A stretch of DNA of 52,680 nucleotides from contig BFEA01000122.1 in the NCBI GenBank assembly GCA_003427395.1, positions 1,635,545 to 1,688,224 of the forward strand. Reading direction: 5' to 3'. A model generated the notes under the pieces. That model did not search any database and was not told the origin of the DNA. It worked only from the letters and a program-made list of their open reading frames with translations. Within the stretch, counting starts at the first letter, position 1, and every line of letters begins with the position of its first letter. Both the position numbers and the translations under genes were made by a program. Positions 21,713 through 31,865 of the stretch are shown one piece after another. This DNA comes from Chara braunii (lineage: Eukaryota; Streptophyta; Charophyceae; Charales; Characeae).

Positions 21713-23320
21713 ATCCGTATTTCCGGCTCGTGATGCTTTGGTATTGGCATGGGCACGAAATCAAATTTGATACAGCCTCGGCCCCGGTCTAGTCCGAGCG
21801 GTTGGTGTTGGGACCGGCGATTACTAAGGTTCGGCATTGGGGCGGCACCGACATCACTCGGCCGAGGTTCTGAACTAGACAGGGGCCGTTGCGGCTCAAA
21901 TCGTTTTTGATAACTTTAGCTCAACGCGGCCAACTGTGGAATAGACACTACTGGTCCAAAATGGTTAACTGGCTGGGGCAAGTGTCAACTAGGAGCTGAA
22001 CCTGAACCGGTGGTTCGCTCTGATCCGGCGGGTCTGCGGATATGTGACACACGTCTTGAAAGTGGCCTTATTTGGCACAAAGAACACCGGTCGAAGACAG
22101 TAGGAGTTGCTACCTTGGCTGCAGACTGACGGGGCAGTACCGATGGAACTCTAGCGTCGGGGCTCTTAGGGCCTACTTCCAAATCAGGTCGGCCCCACCC
22201 AGCTATGAGAAAGCCGTACTGGACCTAGGGACTAAGCAGTGAGATCCGCCAGGCCCTGCGGGAAATATAGTCAGTTCAAGAACTTCAGACAGGGGTTTAT
22301 TTTTGAGGGACACACGCTCAAGCTGTATCCCGCTCCCGCAGGCAGGGGAAGGTGCAGTCCACACTCGGAGAGGGGGTGCAGCCGCCAAGGACGGGGAGGC
22401 CCAACTGAACAACGGAGGCTGGGAGCATATAGCATGGAAGGTTGGGCTGAGATAGGGAGGCATTCGAACGGAGAGGGCGGCTGCATGCACGGTGTACCCT
22501 GCGGACGTGCTTAGAGGTAGTTACACCGGGGGTCGTGCAAGTTGTGTCCGACGCTCTTGCACGGAGACGCAGGTTGTTACGGAGGTGGAGAGGAAGAGAT
22601 ACGGGGAGGTGTGTCTGGCGTCCACAGACGACGCTCGCGAGAAGAGACCGGTTAACGTGCGGATGAGGGATGAGCGTTGAGAGCATTTGTGGGGGGGAAG
22701 GCGCGCCAGGCGTTCCCAGCCCACATCCCGATTCGATGCAGGCAGGGTCGACATGCCGTGCGAGCTGGTACGGGTGAACGCGCTCGGACTGCAGCGAGCG
22801 AAGAGGGGAACGGTCGCCCAAGGGAGCATGCACGGCGGAAGGTCAAGGGTTGGCGTGGCGCAGTCATGACTATCCTCACATATTGAGCGGTCAGAGCATG
22901 ATGTGCACTGGGAAGTGATTGGCTGGATAACGATGGTTGGCCTGAGTAATGAACACGGAAGGAGTCTGGGGAAGCGGGCCAGGAGTGCTCCGCCCACGAA
23001 ACCTCCGAGTGCGGGTGAAGGTCAACGGTGACAGCTGTGGTTAGAGACGAGGAGTGTCAGACGCGCCCTGCGATCTGTTGCTGCATCTAGACAGCCGCTG
23101 GCTTTCGTTAGAGAGGAGCCCACTTGGGGACGCGCTACAGAGGAAGAGGATTGCGCATGGTGTACGCCGCGTCAGGGCGAACAGGGGACTGGTCAAGGGC
23201 CGCGGCCGCTGTCAGCGAGAACAGACATTACGGCAAGAGAAGAGGAACATCGTTATCTTTGGTGAAAATTAGATCTGCTATCACTGCTGTGCAAACGACA
23301 ACCACTTTTTGCAGTCGAGC

Positions 23321-23366
23321 GGAACCGTCAAGCCCCTAGTGGAGGAACTGTCAAACCCCTAGTGGA
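23321..23366 (+). repeat. Two 23-bp tandem units in the 5' LTR
   Basis: GGAACCGTCAAGCCCCTAGT (23321) and GGAACTGTCAAACCCCTAGT (23344) are adjacent 23-bp units. The 3' LTR has the same pair at 41326-41371. Confidence 0.9.
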
Positions 23367-24127
23367 TCAACAAACACGTGAGTGAAAACAACAACTATAT
23401 TCAGTTGTCGATGAGATTTGCAATACGGTGAATGTAAGTAAGGACCATACTGCCTTGATGAGAGGGTAATAACGCAACCCAGGGGCTCTTTTCCCTCCTC
23501 TAGTCAGAGGATGATAAGGAGAATGAGTGTCCCGAAGGCTGTTAATGGCGAGCTAAGTCCGCTTCAAAATGCGACATCGCTGTGGTTTGACAGGGAACTG
23601 TCGCCAAGGCTCCTGATCTGAGGTTATCTCGGAGGTGATCAAGTGTCTAAGTTCGGAACTCTGTTTGATCTCAGAATTCATGTAGATCTGTTTTGTCGCC
23701 GGACTGGAAAGGACAATCTTGAATTATGAATAGTCTTTTCTCTTCTTTCTTTTTAAACATGCTTCCATCAGTGCCAATTGAGAATTTTTTTTTTCCTTTT
23801 CCTATCGGAAAACGCGCTCGAAGGGCTCTCTTGCATTTCTGAACATTGAGTGGGAGAGCCGAGTGAGCTCATATGCTGGTCAAACTCCCTCATACATTTG
23901 TGATCTCAGAACTTCGAACGCAAACAAGAGATACACATGTGCACAACGCCGTTCTGAAGAAAATCAAAACAGATAGTGACACCCCGGGGACTTCTGATAG
24001 GAACTGGTGGATGATATTTCGATGGTGAACTTGTGCTCGTGCCTGTTAACATCCCTTCAAAGAGGGTTTTTTGAACTTGTGAAGGTTAGGTAACGGACCG
24101 CGGAATTGAGTTTGGGGAAAAGACGGT

Positions 24128-24305
24128 ACACGAAGCGGGAGAAAACAGTGGGAGACGGGGAGAGAGATCAGAGAGAGAGAGAATGGCGAAGGAGAGAACA
24201 CCGGGAGGAAGAAGGGTAGAGAGAGAAAATGAGATGAATCTGAGAAGTGAGGAAGACTGTGCGCACGGAGAGCGAGGGAGAGAGAGAGAAGAGAGTGACA
24301 GTCAG
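24128..24305 (+). repeat. GA-rich block in the 5' LTR
   Basis: About 180 bp of purine-rich sequence with several GAGAGAGA runs. It is present also in the 3' LTR (about 42140-42310). Such tracts can bind GAGA-type factors or serve in a leader; its role here is unknown. Confidence 0.8.
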
Positions 24306-24875
24306 AGAAGAAGGTCAGGGAGGAGAAGATCAGATAAACCATTGAACTGAGTTTGTTTAGCTTGCAATTGTTCGCGTTGTACCCCCCCCCCCGCTCAGTG
24401 AATCCCTTCCAGATTTGAGTCCCGATCAAACTTGCTATCAACAGGGAACTAATCTTTCGTTTGACTTGCAGTTGTTTACTCTGTCGTTAACGATCTCGGT
24501 GAAACAGATCTGTATTTGGTCTCAAATAAATATGTCACCCATAGTGGAGTGAACCTTGTTGGGAATGCTGTAACCCATACCGACCACCGGAAATAGTCGC
24601 TTCTCTTGAGGTTGTCCTACCCTTAATGATCTAGGCAAACTGAAACTATAATTAATCCTCATACAACAAAGGAGGTCACCGCGAGACGGGGTATATTCCG
24701 ACCTCGGGGAGCAACCGCATGAGCTGTCCTCAGGAAAGGGGGTGACAGCTAGTGCGACTCCCAAAACCCCACTGGTCGCTGAGGACCTCTGGAGCGGGCG
24801 CGGCGAGTGACAGGCGCCGTAGCCCTTGGCTTCAGCGGACAGTGGGCGCCCCTCCCCGGGTTTCCTCACAACATT

Positions 24876-24893
24876 TGGCACCGTTACCGGGGA
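24876..24893 (+). other. Primer-binding site of element E (tRNA-Asp type)
   Basis: The bases TGGCACCGTTACCGGGGA lie 5 bp after the LTR edge. They match the plant tRNA-Asp complement (TGGCGCCGTTGCCGGGGA, used by Athila/Tat-like elements) at 16 of 18 positions. Both differences are G-to-A, as expected from decay. Confidence 0.85.
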
Positions 24894-26850
24894 GGGGAGC
24901 AGCACCCCCAAGGTCGCGGCCTTCCCCAATCAATGGGGGTGCGTGAGCTGATTAGTCCAAGTACTAATTAGTTCGTTTTCCTGATTAGTTATATTTTTTT
25001 TTTAAAATTGAATTAGTTTTTTTTTAAATATCTCGCAATCCGCGCATTTTCATGCGAAGTACGCAAGACCAAAGTTCGTCCTCTCGACGAGACGAACGTT
25101 ATGAGACATTTCTTGCTTAAATCTAACGGTCAGATTTTGAGATAACGAATTTTTTTTCGATTTTCTATTTATTAATTCAAAATTTTCAGTTTTCTTTTTT
25201 TTATTTTTGCGGAAAATTGGTTCATATTTTTGGAATAACCCCTTCGACCAAATTTGTTCGGTTTATTTTTCCCGTCGTTTTGACACCTTGGACGGGGCGG
25301 ACGGAGGCAGTTAGAGGCCAGAACAGTACGTAACAGCAAAGAAAAACGAAATAAAACAAAAATTAAATATTTAGTTTCCTTAAAATTTCGTGTAAAGTAC
25401 CGTAAAAGGGATTAAGACAAAGTGTTTCGTCAAAGTTTTTGCAGATTTTGAGGGAAGTTAACGGGAAAATTTTGGGATGGAACGAGTTTTGGAGGAGAGA
25501 GTGCGGTTGCATGCAAAGCACCCAAAACCCTAGTTAGTTAAACCCTAAATAGAGGAAACCCTAATTAGGGGAAGTCTTATTCAGGGTTTTGGGGTCGGAT
25601 AACAACCTCGAAGAGGAAGGATAATATATAGGAAGTACTCTGCCTTTTGTTTTCTTCGGCGTTTTCTTTTTTTTTATAATTAATTTAAAGAAAATACTAA
25701 AAATAACGAAAAAGAATTAATTAAATCTTGTTTTATTTCATTTTTAAATTCAAGCGTCTTTTCTTTCAGGTTATTGAGTTAGGGGCGAGAGCCCTGAACC
25801 CCATCCCAACGGAGGGAGGGGAAATACTGCCACAATTTTCTTGAGATTTTGTATAATATTTCGGATTAATTATGAAATAATTAGAAAAAATACTAAAAAA
25901 TTGGTTAAAAATTAAATTTTTCTTTTGATATTGTTTACCTTTTGCTATACTCCTTCGGCGGCTATTTTGAGGCCTTCGGCCACACCCCATCCCCACGGGG
26001 GGAGGCGAAGTGCCGCCGAAATTTTTTAAAATCTGTCGGGGACCCTTGAGGTCGAGCAATTTTGCCTAAAGACATATACAAGGAATATAAGTATATGTAA
26101 AATAAAAAAGAGGGTGTATCTTACGTAAACGTAATTTTTGTAAATTAAATACAGTTGAATACAAAGAAATTCCCTAGGTAGGAAAAGGGGAAGGGAATTG
26201 GAGTAGAAAAAGTATAGGGTTGTTCCCTTACCCCCTCTTAAGGGTTGGGACCAGTAACGGGAATTTTCCCTAATTAAAATTTATTTATTTGGTATTTATT
26301 TAATATAAATTTCAAATAAATAGTTAGCGGGTAGCGGAAAGAGAAACTTACTTGCCGCACCACTCGCTGGGGGAGACCTTGTATGCCCCTAGGCAGTGGT
26401 GGAGGACCAGTAGGTTTCTGAGGATTAAAAGTAATTTTTATTAATTTAAAATAATTAAAATTTTTTAAAAATATTAAAATAGCTTAAAGAAATAGCGGAA
26501 AGAAGGTTACGACCTTCTAATTTTGGTTCTTAGATAGAGGGTGACATCAGTACTCCGGAGGGGTGACCGGAACAGTCGCAGGCAGCGTTCCCTCGAACAG
26601 GGCACACGCCTTGTATTCGAGGGGACTCGACTATAGGGCCTGTTTGCCTTGTTTAGGGTCGGGATTCCGCCGGTGGTACCATAGGGGACTCTTGGGATAG
26701 ATAGGAGATAGATCGACAGCGTAATATCGGGGCTCCCAACGAAGGGAGGCAAAGCGCTGCCAAAATTTTCCTAGAAACGATAGTTTTTTTTTCTATCTCT
26801 CACCTTTTCTACCCTTCCCTCTTACTACGTTCTCTCTAGCCATCAGTTGG
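24894..26850 (+). other. AT-rich leader of element E with three hairpin repeats
   Basis: Two kilobases without a supported gene. Three copies of a ~42-bp motif (25799-25840, 25985-26031, 26729-26770) each contain TCCC, a six-base loop (AACGGA, CACGGG, AACGAA) and GGGAGG. Each is followed by a (T/C)GCC..AAATTTT-like tail. The last copy ends about 80 bp before the first accessory start codon. Confidence 0.7.
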
Positions 26851-27768
26851 ATGTGGCCGCAAGCGCAAGTAGAGGTCTATAAGGCTAGCAGCGCTTGGGA
26901 CGTGGAGCCCCCTGAACTCATAGAAGGGGATCTAGTGGAGCTCACGATTCCCGCGCGCAGCGTCCGATATGTTGACGGCCAGTTTGCATGGAGGTCTACA
27001 GTCTTGTCTGCGGACGTGTGGCTTTGGACGCACAGAAAGCACTGGCCTGGACAAGGAGCGGGCGTAGTGAGAGTCTACCTGTACTTAGGACCGAACGCGG
27101 TCAAGGAGGTCGTGCTGAGCCTCGCGACGACAGGGACTAGTGACGCGGTTAGCAGGGCTCTACGCTACGTGAGGGATGAGGTCGCCGCCTTCCGAGCGGA
27201 GGACTCGAGCGACCCGTTGACATTATTTCATGGGTGCCCTCCTCTTGATATCACGAGCGAGCTCGTGGTGGCGCGAGACCGGTTTTTCCCGTACAGCGTT
27301 CGGAGTCTGCGGGCGATAGTCCCTCCGTTCGTTGTAGAGGGCATCTTTGGAGGTATTGGCGGAGTGGTCGAGGCATACTTAGCCTATCAGGATCTCAAGG
27401 TCCTCGCGAGAGGGCCTGACGACCTCGACTACCTCTATTATTCGCTTGCGACCGGTGGGCCTCGTTTGGGTGACGAGAGGGTTCAGCTTATAGAGCTGAT
27501 CCGATCGATAGACGACGAGTGACCCCAGTCTCCGTGCGTTTGGGATTGGCTAGACTGTGAGCTCCGAGCAGGCCCCGAGTACGTGACCTACATCGGGTGG
27601 CTCTTCTCAGACGACTGGGGAAGCTGGTGGAATGAGGACGCTGGGCGACCTCTGATATATGGCTATCAGTTGGCGGAGTACTACCATGCTATAGGACAGG
27701 CGCCATACCGCGTCCAGGACGAGTTTCACGACGAGGGATGGGAGCGAGAGGACGACGAGGACGCCTAG
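26851..27768 (+). pseudogene. Accessory gene 1 of element E (unknown family, copy 1)
   Basis: ATG at 26851; about 305 codons in one frame, broken by a TGA at 27520-27522. Residues 49-60 read STVLSADVWLWT, matching STVLAPNVHLWT at the same residue numbers of accessory gene 2. Further shared blocks: an IPAR/LPAR stretch before it; SVRSLRAIVPPFVVE and a following AYLAYQDL; a GDERVQLIELIRSI stretch; and, beyond the stop, AEYYHAIGQ followed by an acidic WEREDDEDA end. Continuation of similarity after the TGA shows the stop is a mutation (CGA or TGG origin likely). No known domain, signal peptide or membrane span is seen. It is soluble, acidic at the C-terminus and of unknown role. Confidence 0.6.
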
Positions 27769-27944
27769 GAGCCAGACTGAGTCGACCCAGAGAGTGAGGT
27801 TGACGAGGAGGAGATCGACGTTACGAGCGCCCATTTCCCTAGGATAGGAGTAGTAGTTCGGGCATAGGAGGCAGAGGAGCACATTAGCTGCGACGATTGA
27901 GTGAGCTTAGCGACTGATATCGACCAATAGTGGAGAGCGATTCG

Positions 27945-28892
27945 ATGGCAGAGCAGGTCAGTGGAGTGGAGCTTCAGATCGACGACGCCAGATGGCCTAG
28001 ACCTCCAGAGACAGTTGCGCCAGGCACGGTGGCGCTAGATCTGCCGGCCAGAGGGGTTTCCGCGGATGCGATAGAGAGTCGATGGTCATCGACGGTGTTG
28101 GCCCCAAACGTACACCTGTGGACGTACGTCATCGAGACATTCGAGTTGGACAGTCAGAGGTGGCGACGACCTAGCACGACTAGTATAGAGGTAGTGGGGC
28201 ACATCTACTACTCGCCGGAGGTGCTAGCCACGGTCTATTTTCACGGCCTCGTGCACGATCATTGGCGAGAGGAGCAGACCGCGAGGGGGATCTTACTGGT
28301 TCGAGCGGACTCCCCGCGCGGCGAGGTAGAGCGGCTGCACGGGGGAGTTCGGAGAGTGACGACGACCTTCAGGATTGGAGGACACTTCCCACATCCTAGC
28401 AGTCGACTGCGTGTCACACTTCCGTGCTTGGTGGCGGAGGAGCTTTGGGGACTTAGGCGTCTGGGTGAGATCTACTTTGCGGCTCTTGACTTGGACGGTC
28501 TCTGCTGAGGATACGCTGATAGGGACTGGGTGCTGTATGCGCAGTTTGTAGCGGGGCCGCTTGTAGGCGAGCGAGGGCTCCAGTTGATTGAGTTCCTGCG
28601 GGCCATTGTACCTACCGGGAGCCCTGACCTATACTCTCTGTACCAGCCCCTAGCCTTCTGGACGACGCTAGAGAGAGAGGCTCAGAGGCCTACAGATCGT
28701 TTAGCTGGAGTAGGACAACTGTTAGCCGAGACTCGTGAGGAGAGGCCGAGCCATCTCATCTCGACCGCGAAAGTTGAGGAGTATTACCGGCAAGTATATC
28801 CAGAGGCTGACGATCTTGCATGGTATGCTGAGGATCGGGATTGGGAGGACTTCGATGACGTAGACCCTTGGGGCGACAAGGAGGACGGCTAG
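27945..28892 (+). pseudogene. Accessory gene 2 of element E (unknown family, copy 2)
   Basis: The start is best placed at ATG 27945 (MAEQVSG); about 315 codons, broken by a TGA at 28506-28508 in the same frame. Blocks shared with gene 1: LDLPARGV; STVLAPNVHLWT at 49-60; RLRVTLPCLVAEELWG; IYFAALDL; GERGLQLIEFLRAI; EEYYRQV; and an acidic Trp-rich end (DWEDFDDVDPWGDKEDG). It also shares EVVGHIYYSPEVLATV and HDHWREEQTARGILLV with accessory gene 4. Genes 1, 2 and 4 thus form a diverged family amplified within one retrotransposon. No homology to known proteins is recognised. Confidence 0.6.
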
Positions 28893-29175
28893 GGTCACCT
28901 CCTTCAGGCCGAGGGACAGGAGGATATCCCATGGGGCCAGAGGCCCAGAGGGTAGATGAGGACGGAGACGAGGATATGCCAGATGCATGAGACGACTAGA
29001 GGCAGGGCATATCCGGGTGTGGCTTAGAGAAGGGAGTAGTGGAGAGACGGTAAGTAGATATCTTTAGGCAAGACGAGAGTGCCAGTAAGAGCAGGAAAGG
29101 ATGACAGACGGGGATACACTGAGGGTGACTCTTTCCCTATGACGAGATAGGACGGGCGGCTGGGAAGATGAAGCG
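28893..29175 (+). other. Short spacer in the accessory cluster
   Basis: No convincing frame. The GC and purine bias resembles the neighbouring accessory genes, so it may be decayed coding DNA. Confidence 0.4.
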
Positions 29176-29361
29176 TTGGACAATGTTGAGCGACAAATCA
29201 GACTCATGACGGAGCATGCCCTGGAGATACGGAGAGGCCAGAGGTACGTCGAGTTTACTATCTACTTCCATGGAGCTGACGGGAGAGTGCACAGCATCTA
29301 CTCGATCATACTGGACCTGAGTGGGAGAGTTGTCTGCGTAGTTAGCAACATCGTGAGATAG
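29176..29361 (+). CDS. Accessory small frame 3 (unknown, partial)
   Basis: A 61-codon frame with no ATG at its start; it ends at a TAG at 29359. The product has alternating hydrophobic residues (RYVEFTIYFHG..., IILDLSGRVVCVV), suggesting a small beta-rich domain. It is probably a fragment of a longer gene. Similar lengths and textures occur in accessory frames 5 and 7, but no alignment is convincing. Confidence 0.35.
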   Translation: MDNVERQIRLMTEHALEIRRGQRYVEFTIYFHGADGRVHSIYSIILDLSGRVVCVVSNIVR

Positions 29362-29429
29362 GGAGCGTCGAAGGGAGTAGGGTGACACAGATCGAGTGGC
29401 AAAGTGGAGATGAGGAGTGACTCGACGGC

Positions 29430-30143
29430 TTGGCTAGCTTATGTTCTCTTACGAGGAAACTTGTAAGACCCAGAGAGACGGCTGTTGGAAACGATATTCC
29501 TCTTTCTGTGAGGCTGGAGGAGACATGCTGTATTCCGATACGTTACCTTGGAACGTGGCTGGCAGAGGGACTTTTCCTTTGGACGGTGATACTGAAAGAT
29601 GGACGATCCGAGAGGACTCATGACCTAGAAGGGGTGGGACACCTGATAGCGGATAGAGCTCATGATTTAGAGGTAGGACTGACACTCGCAGGAGCGAGCA
29701 GGGCTTGGTGGAGAAACGAGTTGTTGGCCAGAGTGATCGTTAATCAGCAACTGGCGAGACTCTCTGGAGAAAGGTCGTATTGAAGTCGCTTGGTATACGG
29801 TCCTCCGCATCTGACCCTCTACCCGAGAGAGGGTTGGTGATTCGGACTTCCTGCGTTCGTGATAGGGCAGACCTATGGGAGCGTAGATCGTCTGAGTATA
29901 GTAGTGGACCACACACTTTACGCGCTTTGGGAGGGCTTAGCTCCCCGTTTCAGGGAAGCATACTACATCATTTGTGTAAGGTGGGGACCACCCAGCAGAG
30001 AGACGCTTGGCGACATCATAGACGTTACTTCCTGGGTGGACTGTCTGAGGTCAGTCGATCTGATTAGGTACTGCAGGAGACGAGCGGAGATTGATTACGT
30101 GGGGCTAGAGGATGTGAGGTTTCTCTTCGAGGCCGCAACTTAG
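29430..30143 (+). pseudogene. Accessory gene 4 of element E (unknown family, copy 3)
   Basis: One frame with two in-frame TGA stops (29781-29783, 29838-29840). Residues around 45-110 align with gene 2: AEGLFLWT against APNVHLWT; DLEGVGHLIADRAHDLEVGL against IEVVGHIYYSPEVLATV; AWWRNELLARVIV against DHWREEQTARGIL. After the stops FGLPAFVIGQTYG and a DHTLYALW stretch parallel LPCLVAEELWG and YFAALDL of gene 2, and YIICVRWGPPSRE parallels the YYSLATGGPRLGDE region of gene 1. No ATG is seen at the frame start, so the N-terminus may be lost. Confidence 0.5.
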
Positions 30144-30146
30144 GGA

Positions 30147-30428
30147 ATGCCAGGAAGGACGACAACTGTGATGCGCGTAGATAAGCAACTGGTAAGCACA
30201 GGGTACACTGTGACGGTACTTCTCCGAGCGTACATAGATGAGGACTTGACGGTGAGGGAGTGCCGACTACGAGCCAGAGATTTGATCCACGAGCATAGAG
30301 CTGACGTACTGGCGCAGGTGACCTTCCAGACCTCGATTGCCTATGATGTGATGATATGGTCTCATGGTTATATGCGCGTGGAGCACTACCACGATGAGAC
30401 GATAGCGGAGGTTAGAGCAAGGGTGTGA
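30147..30428 (+). CDS. Accessory gene 5 of element E (93 aa, unknown)
   Basis: ATG at 30147, three bases after the stop of accessory gene 4; intact 93-codon frame. A basic N-terminus is followed by beta-like segments (GYTVTVLLRAYI, VLAQVTFQTSIAYDVMIW) and a short charged end. No motif is recognised. Tight packing with its neighbours and the same strand support it as an element gene. Confidence 0.45.
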   Translation: MPGRTTTVMRVDKQLVSTGYTVTVLLRAYIDEDLTVRECRLRARDLIHEHRADVLAQVTFQTSIAYDVMIWSHGYMRVEHYHDETIAEVRARV

Positions 30429-30458
30429 GGATGAGCTGGAAGGAGATGTGGACTGAGT

Positions 30459-30779
30459 ATGGAAGAGGAGAGTGAGGCGGTCGGAAGAGTGAGAAAGCAC
30501 ATTAAAGAACCACTCTTGAACCAGGTAAAGGAGTTGGGGAACAAGATAAGGGAGATTGGGTCATGCCAGGATGAGGGCAAGTTGCGTAGGGTTGAGCTCG
30601 TGAGGAGAGAGTTAGAGAGTTTGTTCATGGAGGAAAGAGAGATTATCCAGACGTGGAGATCAGACTTTCTGGAGAGGATAAAGGCTAGGAACCTATCGCG
30701 TGGTGGAACAAAGGAAAAGTCTGCAGAGGGCGTGACAATGGAGGACAAGGTAACGCAGGGAGGTGATGACAGGACATGA
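30459..30779 (+). CDS. Accessory gene 6 of element E (106 aa, coiled-coil-like)
   Basis: ATG at 30459; intact 106-codon frame of highly charged helix-like sequence (LLNQVKELGNKIREIG, RVELVRRELESLFMEER) with heptad-like Leu/Ile/Val spacing, then a Gly/Thr-rich tail. It likely forms a helical oligomer. Its stop overlaps the next ATG (ATGA at 30776-30779), a layout that allows termination-reinitiation. No family is recognised. Confidence 0.5.
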   Translation: MEEESEAVGRVRKHIKEPLLNQVKELGNKIREIGSCQDEGKLRRVELVRRELESLFMEEREIIQTWRSDFLERIKARNLSRGGTKEKSAEGVTMEDKVTQGGDDRT

Positions 30780-31288
30780 GCGGGACCGCACTACATACGA
30801 CGGGCCGATACTCATTGCATGTGGTAGGGAGACTAGACGGACCGTTGGTGTTAGTGATCGTAGAGCTCCAGCTCCATACCAGATTGTGCATAGTTGAGGA
30901 AGCTGAGTACGTTCGCCGTGCATTGCGTGAGGCTAGGGGAACAGGACTTTGGATTGGAGTGGAAGGAGGATGAAGGATAAAATATGTACTTCGAGTAACA
31001 CCTTTCGAAGAGCGGCCTTAGATAAGGGCGTGGTACGAGACGACCAGAGAGGCTGAGAGGTTGAAGATAAGCGGAGCGAGGAGAGCTGGGGAGCTAGGGA
31101 GAGTTATAGTAGACGGAGCAATACTGAGGGTGCTAGCTGCTCACAACCGATATTGGAGGGAATCGATAAAGACTTTGGAGGCCATAGAGGATAGTGGAGA
31201 TGAGGAAGATTTTGAGACGTTCTATGATATATTGGAGTTTTCGGCGATGAGGTTACGAGCAGCTATAGCACTGACTTTCCTCAGATAA
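30776..31288 (+). pseudogene. Accessory gene 7 of element E (unknown, two stops)
   Basis: It starts at the ATG overlapping the stop of gene 6. The frame runs about 170 codons to 31288, interrupted by TGA at 30971-30973 and TAG at 31019-31021. Between and after the stops the sequence keeps coding texture (YVLRVTPFEERP, then RAWYETTREAERLK). The N-terminal part is beta-like (YSLHVVGRLDGPLVLVIVEL); the C-terminal part is helical with an acidic patch (EDSGDEEDFETFYDIL). No known domain. Confidence 0.45.
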
Positions 31289-31339
31289 TAGACAGGTGGC
31301 CTTATAGCTGTCTGGAAGTTAAAGGAGGAGAAAAAAAAA

Positions 31340-31705
31340 TTGAAAGCTCTTGGAAAGATAGTGGAGGTCAGTAAGGTCAGAGGAGTAGGAGGAAAGTTTC
31401 CTCCTTTTGCGGGCTACCCGATTCAGGACGGACTAGATGATCTAGTAAGGAGGACAGAGATAGACGCTCGAGGACTCTTGAGGGGTGCTAGTCGGGAGAC
31501 ATTGGTTAGGCTTGGGACTGCGATCTGCAGCAAGAGTAGAGATCCTGTCACGGGTGTAGTGCAGATCAGGAGAGGCGCGACCTTGTTGGCAGATCCCGAT
31601 GGGGAGGTTTACATACACACCGGAATTCTTGGGATAGATGGAGAGTACGAGGTCCGCGACGGAAACGGAGTACTGGTGGCGGTAATCAGAGCAGTCGAGA
31701 GCTAG
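31340..31705 (+). CDS. Accessory gene 8 of element E (121 aa, unknown)
   Basis: An open frame of about 121 codons directly before gag, without an ATG at its first codon (it begins after an A8 run at 31332-31339), so the real start is unclear. It has a basic N-terminus (GKIVEVSKVRGVGGKF), a helical middle and a beta-like C-terminal part (IHTGILGIDGEYEVRDGNG). No recognised domain. It ends about 160 bp before the gag ATG. Confidence 0.45.
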   Translation: MKALGKIVEVSKVRGVGGKFPPFAGYPIQDGLDDLVRRTEIDARGLLRGASRETLVRLGTAICSKSRDPVTGVVQIRRGATLLADPDGEVYIHTGILGIDGEYEVRDGNGVLVAVIRAVES

Positions 31706-31865
31706 GACTGGAGACGAGCGCGAACCGTGAACAAGTAAACAGGTCCGGGCTGCGAGTTCTGTCACAGGTCCGAGCTGCTGCAACTGTCATAGGTACGGGC
31801 TGTGAGTTCTGTCACCGGTCCGGGCTGCAACGCCCGGCGAGCCCAACTACAGCTTTTGGTAGTCT

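Larger units (their letters stand above)
20482..24870 (+). repeat. 5' LTR of element E (4389 bp)
   Basis: It matches 38389-42875 over its whole length, beginning GTCAGGCGGCCACAAGCAGTG and ending GGGTTTCCTCACA. By eye divergence is several percent, higher near the start. The 3' copy has about 90 extra bases (around 39113-39200). Contents: an AT-rich block (20790-21130), a ~30-bp degenerate tandem repeat, a 23-bp tandem repeat and a purine-rich block. No gene is supported. Confidence 0.93.

Noticed and set aside
22521-22997. 158-codon minus-strand frame in the 5' LTR of E, also open in the 3' LTR (40522-40998)
   Set aside because: Only two copies that were identical at insertion are available, the frame is antisense and CG-rich, and no codon-type substitution pattern can be judged from two copies.
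25766-26059. 97-codon minus-strand frame with two GGTSPPPVGMG-like blocks
   Set aside because: The blocks are the reverse reading of the repeated hairpin motif in the leader of E, so the repetition is at the DNA level.
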